This document shows, in pieces, positions 34,836-45,632 of a stretch of 64,000 bases of DNA. The notes beneath the pieces were generated by a model, which saw only the letters and a program-made list of their open reading frames with translations, was not told where the DNA came from and searched no databases. Position 1 is the first letter of the stretch; each line of letters begins with the position of its first letter. A program made the translations under genes and the position numbers. The DNA is from Hsuehochloa calcarea (taxonomy: Eukaryota; Streptophyta; Magnoliopsida; Poales; Poaceae): contig CM070604.1 of assembly GCA_036346395.1 (NCBI GenBank), positions 4,015,904 to 4,079,903 on the forward strand. Reading direction: 5' to 3'.

Positions 34836-37206
34836 TTACACCTTTCGGATCAGGAGAAACAGCCTTTGATCCAGCTCGAAGCTAGCAGCATTGGAAGGAT
34901 CACCTTTGATCATCATCAGGAGGCCACCAAAAGATGCATAAATCTCCCTGAAATGAGAAAGGGGTAATTCATTAGAATAGTAGCACAAAGTGAATTTGTC
35001 AAATCACATGATTCAGGGGTAACTGTAGGATAACACGAGCGTAGTAACCAGTAGGTGCACACTGCAGATATATCATATACAAATAGGCATGGAGGAAAAA
35101 ATGTTCTTTGGAGGTTATCGGTGCTTACAATGTACTGCTTAATGCACATAACACAGCTACACAATTAATGAAGTGAATGTATTTGATTTGAACCAACCAA
35201 TCAACTAAAACAGTAAGACAACAATGCATGCACCCGAACTTTTCAGAAAACAAAATACCTCAAGTTCTTTAGCTTGTGGGTTTTAACCTTGTCTGACATA
35301 CTCATGGCTAAACAATGAGAAAAGATCCTAAAATAATATCAAAGTAAGCATAACCTTTAGCACACGATGCTCCTACACCAAATCAGTATGAGGTAGCCAC
35401 TTCAACAAATTTTGCTTCTTTTCTTTGGAAAACTTTCTGCTTTTACAAGGATTTTCCATACATTTCCTCTTAAGTCCAAACAATGGACTACTATACACAA
35501 GAAATATCATATATGCAAAACCAAACCCATCAATCAGCCTTTGAACAGATGGAGCTGAGTTCTTTGTATGAATTTCTCCTAGAGGCCCACATGGCTAGAG
35601 TCATGGCAATATTGATAAAGCACTCAAAGCAGGCCCCATCTATATTTGTAAAAGAGTTTAGTTTGGACCATAAAAGCATTAGCTTAATCAATAAGACAAC
35701 CTTGACACACTCAAATTAAGCAAAAACCCAGTACTAGAAGTTGCCACTAAGGATTGTCAAGCTGAATGACACAAGAGAGAAATATTCCGTACTCTCAAAC
35801 CCATGTACTTCAACAACATGGCTCTAGGCCAAATTCTTCATCAGCAATACGCAGGAAAGAAACTGTCTCAAGCTAAATAATATACTATACAACACATATC
35901 CTACAATAAAGCCCTACAAGATTCTGCTAAAAAAACTTACTAGATTAAAAACCCATACAATTTCACCAATCTAAAGTTCAAAGAAGACATACACTTTAGC
36001 AGCTTGACCACTGGAACTGTCTTCTGAGATCTTGTAAAGCTTTCCATGCATGACATAATCATATTTGTCAGCAAGTGTTTTTCTACCAGCCTGAAAGAAA
36101 GAAATAAGTATAATGTAAGCTTCCTGCACAAAGTTTTATCCCATAAACATGTGCCTCAATGAATATAAGTCCAAGTGAAACAAGAACAACATTTAGGCAC
36201 CTATAAAACATTCTTTCCTGCATTTCCACCATTAAATTGGCACATTATTTCAAGATCAACTTGTACGATGAATAAGTCTCGTCACCTGTGTGTAGAAGCC
36301 AGTGTCTGGAGTTCCATCCAGATTCAGCGTAGGAGCTAAAACCATGGTGAATTTGTCACCAGCACACATTGGATAGACCTCGGTAGCGACATCTAATTGC
36401 ATATACATATCAAACTGCTCACTACGAGCTTCAATGCGAGTAACTGTACATGAATATGGAAAGGACATCATTACTTCAATAAACATCTGCAGTAACATTA
36501 AGCACAGAGTAAAGTTGTATAGAGGTGGTGGCGATTGGGGGGCCCGGCCCCAGGGGTGCCCAATGTGGGCGGTGGCGCGGCTCAGAGGCAGCGGTTGGGG
36601 GCGTGAGGTGGCGGTGAGCTGCGACCGGTCCACTTCCAGAGTCCAGTCCACCACAATATCTAAGCCTAAGTCTAACACTAAGTACTCCATCTCAATTCTA
36701 ATCTCTAGATGGTTGTCTAAAATGGAACAATGGATGATGGATCGGGATTTTTTGCTTCAACATTTTGAATGGTTTACTATTTGATTTGCTGGAAATGGAT
36801 TTGAAGAGATACTTCAGCAATGTTTTGAGCTCAAATACCAGTGCTATTATGTTCAATAACTTGGTGGCAAATTGTTGTGTATGCTTCATTAGTGAAATTC
36901 TTCTATGTCCTACCTTCATTTACATATGTTCACATGCGGATTGTAGTTGTTAATTCCATTGTCATATTCTCTTATTAGTGTGATTGTAACATACATTGTG
37001 TATGGATAACTTCTTTTTTTTTTTTGTAATACCCACCACTGCTCTGCCAAACAGATTTCCATACTTTCTTTCGACACAGCAAACCACATGCATAAATCAA
37101 AATTCATTCTACGAAACAGGCAGACAAAATTACCTTTGTCGAACTTCTTCCCATCAGGATCAAGCCTGGTCACAATGAAGATATCCTCGAAGAGATGCTC
37201 AACCAT
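34836..37206 (-). CDS. NRPB8: RNA polymerases I, II and III shared subunit RPABC3 (RPB8)
   Basis: Coding exons on the minus strand are 37206-37134, 36443-36286, 36090-35993 and 34947-34836, giving 146 residues, the normal RPB8 length, with phases closing. Landmarks are EDIFIVTRLDPDGKKFDK, ARSEQFDMYMQLDVATEVYP, APTLNLDGTPDTG, KTLADKYDYVMHGKLYKI, YASFGGLLMMIKGDP and the C-terminal FELDQRLFLLIRKV. RPB8 is a small OB-fold subunit shared by all three nuclear polymerases, on the outside of the largest subunit. The splice junctions give GG-glycine-poor but exact family sequence, so the gene looks functional. A leader intron is likely: donor GTCTTG/GTAAGC at 37363 and acceptor GGGCAG about ten bases before the ATG. 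Intron 1 carries a GC-rich insertion (about 36510-36650). Confidence 0.95.
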
Positions 37207-37640
37207 TTTTCCTGCCCAAGATGGAGAGCAAGAACTTTACTCTTACAATGCTAAAGCAAGAAACTCGCTAACAGCGCACGGGAATCCCACCGATTAGGGT
37301 AAAAGAAACCCAAACAAGTGCCCCCTAATTTAACCAACGACGCAACCTAAACAAGGGCTTACCAAGACAAACGGGTTGACCAACAAGAAAGGAGGAAGAG
37401 GAGCGAACTAGGCGTCGGAGGAGACTGCGTCCCGTTTGCGGGGCGGGGGGCTCGGACTCGGCGGCGATCGCCGGAAGGGGAAGGGCTGCTTGGTGGCGGA
37501 CTGGTGGTCTCGGTCGCGAGGGGAAAGCGGGCAAGAGTCGGACGGCGCAGAGTTGGGAAGGTTTTCTCTGGGGCTGTGTTGGCGGTGGGAGCGGCCCACA
37601 AGGCAGTGAGAAAGGTGGACGCTAAAATGGGCCGAGCCTT
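37207..37640 (-). promoter_or_regulatory. Leader exon and promoter region of NRPB8
   Basis: A leader exon ending at 37363 and GC-rich sequence up to about 37600, with GGCCCA/TGGGCC-type boxes (GCGGCCCACAAGG at about 37591 and AATGGGCC at about 37626), which are common in plant housekeeping promoters. This region is repeated in opposite orientation at 38640-38838. Confidence 0.55.
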
Positions 37641-38838
37641 GGTGACGGGAAAAAAATGTGATGGGATGAGGTTCTCTCCGTCAGCCGTTTGATTGTTTTT
37701 TTAGAGGACCGATTCAACGGCCGATAGAGAGGGCCTCACGTGAGGTCCCTAGCAATTTTCTTCCTTGGTAACGTAGGCCCAGGCTAACCAGCCCACACGT
37801 GCCACACGACACGCGGTTCGAAGCAATCAATATCGGACGAGGCCGCACCCAAGCCTCTCTTCTTGGCTTCCCCCTCCTCTCGGCTCTCGCACCTTCCTCG
37901 ACCCTCATTCTTATTGAACCTTCCTCTATACGCGTAGACACCACGACGCTGCTTCCCACAGCTTCGAATCGTCATCGCTAGGGTTTCGTGCCTGCGCCAT
38001 GGTGCCTTGCGACCGACGCCACCAACACCAAGAGCCCCAGCCCTCAACGCCAACCACGGAAACCCTAGCTTCCCCGTCCCCGCGGTGGCCGCTGCCGTGA
38101 CCGCCACACCGACGTTTGGGCAGTGGAGAAGAAGAGATCACAAGGGATCTGCTAGGGTTTTGCGGATTCCCTGTTGCCGCAGTGGCTGCTACCGTGACCA
38201 CCACGCTGGAGTTTGGATGGTGGAGGTGGAGAGATCTCGTGGTGCAGGTGGAGAGATCGCATGAGAATCGTTAGGGTTTTGTAGATTTCCCCGATGCCAC
38301 CGCAGCAAAGAGCGCCAACCCTCGCCGCATACTGCAGAAACCCTAGCCTCCATCTCCCAACATTGGTTGCGTGACGGAGGAGTCGAGGATATATGGTGGT
38401 GTGGGCGAAAGAAGGTGGCCCAAAGGCACATCACATTGAGCGGGCTCGGGCCCCAACATCCACATCCCCATGGTCGATGCAACCGAGGAAGGTGCGAGAG
38501 CAGAGAGGAGAGGGGAAGCGGAGAAGAGAGTGGGGCTTGGGCGCAGCCTCGTCCAATATTGATTGCTTTGAATCGCGTGCTGTGCGACACGTGTGGGCTG
38601 GTCAGCTTGGGCCTGCATCACAAAGGCCTGACCCATATTAGCATCCACCTTTCTCACTGCCTTGTGGGACCATTCTTCTGTCACTACCTTGTGGGCCCAC
38701 TCCCACCGCCAACACAGCCCTAGTAAAACCCTTCCCAACTCTGCTTCGTCCGATTCTTGTCTGCTTTCCCCTCGCGACCGAGACCGCCAGTTCACCACCG
38801 AGTTGCCCTTCCCCTTCTGGCGATCGCTGTCGGACTCG
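37448..38838. repeat. Large imperfect inverted duplication of the NRPB8 promoter/leader
   Basis: Left arm 37448-37900 and right arm 38838-38460 (reverse complement) match over about 400 bp. Shared landmarks are GGTCTCGGTCGCGAGGGGAAA, GCAGAGTTGGGAAGG, GCTGTGTTGGCGGTGGGAG, CACAAGGCAGTGAGAAAGGT, CCAGCCCACACGTG and GAAGCAATCAATAT. The left arm has an extra block of about 130 bp (37645-37780). The right arm has a short internal duplication around CCCACAAGG. The spacer (37900-38460) contains direct repeats around GAAACCCTAGC. Confidence 0.85.
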
Positions 38839-38840
38839 AG

Positions 38841-41752
38841 AGTAACACCCCCAAATTCTTTGTGTATTCTACACAAGTCCCTGGAACAGTAGCTAGTGTA
38901 CACAGTAAATAAATATGGTAACATATATTAATCGTACAACTTTATTAATTAAATATTAGAGTTTATTACAAGAAAGACTTACGAGCCAACAATAAAGAAC
39001 ACAGTGAAAGACGAAGAAGCAGTAGTAGAGCCCAGCTAATCTGCCACAGGCAATCGACTGGGGTAGCAACCTAGTCGTCAAGATCCTTAACAGTTACAAA
39101 GTCCTTCTCCTCTGAACAATATTTATTAAGCAATGGTGAGTACAAAAATGTACTCCACAAGTTACACCCATAAGATAGTTAATGCATGCATGTATATTAT
39201 CAAGAAAGGCTTATAGGGTTATTTGTGCAAAAGAAATATTTGACATTTTAAATACAATAACTAAGTTTAAAAGCTCAAGTTTTACAATATCTAAAATTAA
39301 ATTAAATTTTTATCCAAATTTCCCAAATGGTAAAGGACTAACCCCTTACAGTAGGCTTTTCTATCCAAATTTCCCACATGGAATAAACATCCATGAAATT
39401 ATTTTTTATCAAAACATTTTTTTTTAAAAAAAAACCTTAGTCTAATCCGTGAAAGGCTTTGCTCAGCATGTCCATGACCATGGACACAGCTATTCGAATA
39501 GATTGACACTCCGCAGAGGTTATACAACTTTACCCACAAGAGATAATCGACTTATAATGTCCGCTTCACACACTTCCGTGGGTGTGCGACTAAGTGATTA
39601 TCACAAGGCCTTTACCCTATAATATTTCAACATAGTTATGTCTGCTAAGGTTTCGTTACCGTAGGCTTAACTCCAAATGATAACCCCCCTCCTGCGCCAT
39701 GTGTGTATTAAAAATAAGTCTTCACGACACCCACGCCTCTGAATGACACAACTATGGTGAAATAGTACAGTTTAATTAGCCAAGTTTGTCCCACTCCAGA
39801 CTTGTGGTAGTACGGAAGGGTTTTATAATCCGCAGCTCGCAGACCGGTCCTTAATTGACTGGGCGACTTCCAAAACAATCCCTGGGCCTCGACTATTCAC
39901 TGAGGCGAGCCAGTGCATAAACTTGCACCCACCAACTATCCAATTTGCCCAAGTCCAAGCCAGTTTTTATTTTTCTTTTCAAACCATTTTGTAAATTTCT
40001 ATGGCACACCAATGTCACAAACACATCTTTAAACCATAGTTGAATATTTGGCTAAAACTTCCCCAAATCAAATATTTTAGGTCTAAGCATGGCAAAGCTT
40101 AATTTTTCAAAATATTCTAGTTCATACTATTGCATCAACTAGATTTTATCTAAGGTAAAAAAGTATGAATATTTCAATGTCAAGATTTGGCCATACAAAT
40201 GGAATTGAGAATAACTATAAATTTAAAACAGGAATTTAAATTAACTTGAACATAAATAAACATGCAATAATAATTTAAAGTAGACTTTAAATAATTTAAA
40301 ATACTGGGATTAAACATGATCAAAGGATGTAACTTGCATTGCTCAATTATTTATTGATCTGAAACAGTGTTGACATCTGGCTCTCCGAAATTGTCGAAAT
40401 CTATACGCAAAAGCGAGCCAAATTCAAAAAATAAAATAAAATAAACTCCGAATTAAATAATTTTGGTATGGATAGCTAGATCTTGATTTTATATGAATGT
40501 AGAAATTAGAATCACTTAAATCAGAACTTGAACGAAGGAGAACGGGCTCTCAGAAGATTGAAATTCACATGAAATGATAGAATTAGTATTTTCAGAATTT
40601 ATGGAATTAGTTTTCGAAAGGAAAATCGACTTAATGCATCAGCATGACGTCGACAAGAGGATAAACGATTTCGGTCGAATTGTTGTTCTGAAGAAAAAAA
40701 GGAAAAGGCCACGCAAGCTTGCCACGTGGGCGCTGACTAGGAGAGAGAGGCTGAGGTGGCGATGATGTGGTGCCACGTGGTGCTACCACGTCGGCACAAA
40801 AACCAGTGATGGCTCGGGGACCAATGGCTTCGACGAACGGCAACGCGGCGGAGGGCAGCGAGGGGTGGAAAAGAAAGAGGGAGATGTGGGGAACAAGATG
40901 CTCACCTCGGCAGCGGTGGGATGCGAAGATATCGCCGGCGGTGAGGGTGGCGGTGCAATCAGCTCAATAGCGGCGGTGGCATTCTAGCGAAGCTCCAGCG
41001 AGGGGAGAGGGAGCATGATGTAGAACGTCGCGAGGCGAAGCGTTTGGTGAAGACGGTGGTGGCGGGGCTCCTTCGACGGCGGTATAATTGACGACGAAAA
41101 GCATTCGACCGGCTGCGATAAAAGCTTCGATTGCGAAGAGGAGAAAGCGAGAGAGGGAATGTGATTCCAGGGTCACGTGAGGAAAGAGGGGCACGGTATG
41201 CTCTCTTTTATAGGTGCGGAGGAGCACCGAACGAGGAGATCGACAAGGCGAAGAATGCGGCGGCCGATGCGTGTTTCGGCGAAACAACACGAGAAATGAG
41301 GGTAGGGGCAAAACGAGTGCGGTGAGTTGCGGGAAGGATTAGGCTCACGTGTGCGGGAAATAAGTGGGGGCGGCGGCCCTGCGGAGCTTCACGCGAGTGG
41401 TAATGGCAGCCGATTCGGGTGAGGAAGAAAGAGGGGAAGAGGAAGGAGCTGACCCATGGGGCCCAGCGGCAGTCCAGATTAGCCCTAGTGCAGCAGCAGG
41501 GTGACGACGTAGGCCCTTGCCTGCGTGTCCCTCCAAAAATCTTGTTGCTTCAGCCACCGCCCTCACACCACCGTGGAGGTCGCCTAACTCCCAGGTGCTA
41601 TCGAGTTTGGTAAGCTCCCCTCGACGTCGACATCGTCCTTGTGAAACTACCGGCTACTTCTTTCTCCTCGTTTTGACTCCATTGCCCGTTGTTTCTGATG
41701 GCAGCACGACGTATGACAACGACAATGGCGACCATGCCGATGAGCCGTACTG
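38841..41752. mobile_element. LTR-retrotransposon-like DNA, unclassified
   Basis: It starts with GTAACACCCCCAAATTC, close to the TGTAACACCCCAAATT opening of many grass gypsy LTRs. AT-rich sequence follows to 40600, then GC-rich sequence with GCGGCGG-type frames (40700-41350), as in the U3-U5 of such elements. No pol domain, primer site or second LTR is visible. The last 250 bp (41500-41752) are unassigned. Confidence 0.4.
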
Positions 41753-43022
41753 TTGGACTGAAAAGACGACTAGAGGGGGGTGAATAGGAGCACGCTCACT
41801 TTATCACAAATAATGGATCCAATAAAACTTTACTCCAGTAGCTATAGAAGCTATGAAGATCAGTATATCAGTACATCGGAAGACTAATATTGAATCTAAT
41901 TTAAACCCCTGAGCAATAAGACAAAATCACCAAAGATTCAAACAAAATAGCCTGCTGGCGGTCAGACCGCTAGGTAGATGGCGGTCTGACCGCTGGTACT
42001 GGCGGTCTGACCGGTGAGGCTCGGCGGTCTGACCGTCGGGCTCCAGAACAGTAAAACAGCCCCGATGACGAAGATGAAAATAGATGGAACTTTTGATCTA
42101 CTAATTCAAACTTGATGAAACTTGAAACACGCCTTCTCTATGATATCAGGAAGCTATTCCAATTCTTGAAAGAATAGCGATCCTTTTTGATTTGATTGAA
42201 GAAAGGTTCAAAACCGGGTCAAAACAAAAACTAGGTCAAAACTCTTGCCCGTGGGTGATTGATGATCAAGATGATCCTAGATAGACTACCACACGTCATA
42301 GCAAGCTAGATCACGTGAAGAAACCAAGCAAAAACTCACGGATCAAAGAAAGACCCAAAATTATCAAATAGAGAGAAAGAACGCAATGAGACAAAACATT
42401 GATCAAACTTTCCTTTGATTGATTGTTATGATCTGAGCTTACAGCCACTCCATCAATGGAGGACAATGCTCAATCCAAGAGAACGAAAATCACATCAAAC
42501 TATCAAGAACCCTAGCCTCCACAAAAGCTCTCCCTAAGAAAATTAGGGTTTACAAGAATTGCAAAAGAGACGAAAAGGAGGTGCAGCCACCTCCCTCTCC
42601 TATTTATAGGGGAGGCTTAGACCTTCTAGAAGTTTGATCCTATTGGGCTCCCGTTAAGGTCCAAAACAAACGGGTCACATACACACGCATTTTAATACAC
42701 CATCTTTAACACCTCTTGACCTAACTAGCTACACCTTGAGCCATCTTGCACCTCGGATTAGCTAATAGGTCATTCTTGTCCATCTTGCACCACGCTTGAG
42801 TACATTGACCTCACCCGACATCGTCGATCGTTCTGGACCTCAGCTCTCCAAGCCTAGTCCCGATTATCCTCACCGTTAACCGTCATTAACCACCAAGCAA
42901 CCTGCACAACAATAGACAAGTAAACAGATTTTGGGAACAAGTTCTTGACAACTTGACCGATGTTAGTCAAAACATGCATCATGCAACATATATGCCCTGA
43001 AACTCATGACTTTGACCTAACA
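41753..43022 (-). mobile_element. Sirevirus-like LTR, probably solitary
   Basis: The segment starts TGTTGGACTGAAAAG and ends GACCTAACA, i.e. TG...CA borders. It carries the GACTAGAGGGGGGTGAATAG signature at 41768, shared with 2953. Neither a primer site nor a polypurine tract is found next to it, suggesting a solo LTR. A clean 5-bp target duplication was not seen, so the borders are tentative. Confidence 0.45.
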
Positions 43023-43400
43023 CACGAATATCGCCGCCACGCCGGGCGACGAACCAAGTGGAAACCGGTCAGACCGCCCCTAGGGCCGGTCTGACCGCCC
43101 ACCCTGGCCGGTCTGACCGCTAGCCATTGGCCGGTCAGACCGCCAGTAATGACTTAGCCGATTTTCAACCTCTGAAAACCGAAACCTACTGGAAACCAAT
43201 AGAACTTTTGACTGGAGACTCAAAAAATTATGGGACCAAGTGCAATAGAATCCCCTCTCTTGTCTACACCCTCTATTTTTGGCCCAGCTCAAAATAACAC
43301 TTTTTAAGTTAACCAGTCCGACCGCCGCCTATGGCCGGTCAGACCGATTTTGTACCGGTCTGACCGCCACGCTATGACCGGTCAGACCGGTTACTGCCTG
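41950..43400. repeat. Two clusters of the palindrome CGGTCAGACCG / CGGTCTGACCG
   Basis: Four copies lie at 41957-42035 and about eight at 43067-43390, each CCGGTCWGACCGC or GCGGTCWGACCG, spaced 15-30 bp. Each is an 11-bp palindrome with a central A or T. Confidence 0.9.
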
Positions 43401-43619
43401 ACAGTTCTGAAACTTGTCGAAAACACATGAAACGACAAATCGTAAACGCCATTACCAATTGTCACATCATCCTAAGATCTGGAGCATATCCCCATGATAT
43501 CAACACGTACAATTTTCCATTTATTCTCCATTCTAATTCCCCTAACCCTAACACTAGTCACTCAACCGCCACAACACACCAGAATTTCTTTCCCAGCCAC
43601 CACACGACACCAGCAGTAG

Positions 43620-43990
43620 GCGCCGACTCGCATCCGCCGGGAGCCACAACCGCCGAAGAGGGACGACTGAAGGAGGAGCCTCTCCAGTCGTTGTTGTCAT
43701 CCCCTCCCCACTTGCCATGCCATCTCCATCCACCGGGAGCCACGTCTGTTGTCACCCCCTCTCCATCCGCCGAGATACAAATCCATCACTGTCCCCTCTC
43801 CATCCTCCGAGAGCCACATTCGTCGTCGTCCCCTCTCCATCCGCCGAGACTCACATCCGTTGCTGCCCCCTCTCCATCCACTAGGAGCCACATCCGTCGT
43901 CGTCCCCTCTATCCACCAGGAGCCACATCTGTCGTCGTCCCCTCTATCCACCAGGAGCCACATCCGTCGTCGTCCCCTCTTGTTGATGAT
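43620..43990. repeat. Minisatellite of 33-39-bp units
   Basis: About nine units of the type CTCCATCCACCGGGAGCCAC plus ATCCGTCGTCGTCCC. The last three units (33 bp: CTATCCACCAGGAGCCACAT) are nearly perfect. All three forward frames stay open in parts and give proline/serine-rich text. Confidence 0.85.
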
Positions 43991-45101
43991 CAAATCACCG
44001 ATCTTATGAATATATAAAAACAGAGAAAAATGGTGCGTATCTCCTGGAATAGAATGTGGTCACTCTTTATTGCTATGAACTGTCTATTACAAGGAATGCA
44101 TGTCTTCAAATAAAAGGCTAATCCTAGTTACACTGGAATGCAATGCTTGCTATGGTGTTGTAATCAAATCGACTGCTAATCTTCTCAATTGCCTTCAATC
44201 TCCTCTCTCATCCCCCTTCCGCGGTCCTCCTTAAGTAGTTCATGAAGAGGTAACAGTTATCCTTTAGAGAGACTCCTGTTGTGAAGTGACGCGTCTGGTC
44301 GGAGAGAGGTGTCAATTGATAGGGTATCAACTGTTGTGTGGTTATATGTCGGTGAGATATTCAACTGTAGTACAGTGTCTTAGAATTATGTAACGTCACG
44401 TGGTATGGAATATACAACACATGTTCCATTCATCACACGGTAAGGATATACCTTATGTAACGTCACGTGGTATGGAATATACAACACATGCTCCATTCAT
44501 CACACGGTAAGGATATACCTGGATTCTGATCCCATGTCATGTCACTGTATTCAACCTAGAATTCACTTCATGTTGTTTGTCAAAGTTATGCACAATTGTG
44601 GATGGTGGTAAACTGTGTGTGGTACTGTCACCGTGCAGAGCTGGTTCCCGTTAGCTGTTTTCATTGCTATTTACATATTTTGTGGTGTTCATGTAATATA
44701 CACCCTTTATTGTAGCGCTGGTGTGGCTAATTTTTTTGATTGTATGAACAGAGAGTTGTGAAACATGTTACTAATTCATCAGCTATGTCAAATGGGTGAC
44801 GAGAAACCATCTTATTTGGAGATTGGAGGCACTAATCTTCTCTAGGTCTTGGAAGTGTTGTATCTTTTTGTATCCAACTTGTCTGGAATGGTTATTTTAT
44901 AATGCCATCATACACCACGTTTATTTTGAACTTACAACATGTTTTCCATTGCTGCTGTATACTCCTATTGTTTCATGAGCATCAATTAACCGCCCTCTTG
45001 TTATCCGGAACCTTAGTGTATTTCAATGGCAAAGCTGTTGCCTTTATTTTGCTAAACTCTTGTGATATTATGAAAACTGAAGCTGTAACTTTCCACCTTA
45101 G
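43991..45101. other. Intergenic, no gene recognised
   Basis: Apart from the 67-bp duplication this is unique-looking DNA without a coding signature. The first exon of the pseudogene downstream was looked for here and not found. Confidence 0.4.
44388..44521. repeat. 67-bp tandem duplication
   Basis: Copies start at 44388 and 44455 (ATGTAACGTCACGTGGTATG) and differ at one or two positions. Each holds a TCACGTGG box. Confidence 0.95.
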
Positions 45102-45632
45102 GGATGTCAACTTCGAAATCATTATTGTGGATGATGGAAGCCCTGATGGAAATCAAGACATCGTAAAGCAGTTGCAGCAAGTATACGGTGAAGATCGTGT
45201 TGTAAGTGACTTCACAAACATGCTTTTAGCTAGGAGTTTATGTATATATGTGATGTGGTTTATGTTATTTATGGCTTCTTGCAATGACTTTGACCCGACA
45301 TAATGCCAACTACTGCAAGCTAGACCAAGGAAGCTAGGACTTGGTGAGCTTAGCTGTCCCATTTAAGTTTAGGGTGAATTTTAGGCTTACTGCTTGTGTT
45401 AACTAAACAACTGGAAGCATTCAGGTACTGCATATTTACATGGATTAAAGCATGCCTCGGGACTTCATTGTTATCATAGATGCTGATCTGTCTCATCATG
45501 TATTATTATTCACCTTTTCTTCTCTCTGTGATTTGTTATACTTAGGCTATTCGAAATATTTTCTTCCTATTTAGTTGATTATTTTTTCCCCTCTCACTCT
45601 GAACAGCCGAAGTACTTGCCAAGCTTCATTAG
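45102..45632 (+). pseudogene. DPMS1: Dolichol-phosphate mannosyltransferase (DPM1) fragment with introns
   Basis: Four exon-like blocks are in native order with introns kept: 45102-45201 (DVNFEIIIVDDGSPDGNQ ... YGEDRV), 45310-45343 (LLQARPRKLGL), 45425-45499 (TAYLHGLKHASG ... DADLSHH) and 45607-45632 (PKYLPSFI). This is the N-terminal GT2 domain of the enzyme that makes dolichol-phosphate mannose for N-glycosylation and GPI anchors, with the metal-binding DAD-type motif. Lesions: exon 1 is missing upstream; the acceptor before the second block reads AA where AG is expected; about two bases are lost after HASG, breaking the frame; and no exons for the rest of the protein follow. Introns show it arose by DNA duplication or capture and not by retroposition. 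Confidence 0.82.

Noticed and set aside
43427..44017. 196-codon proline/serine-rich frame
   Set aside because: Produced by minisatellite units divisible by three; no start context or splice evidence.
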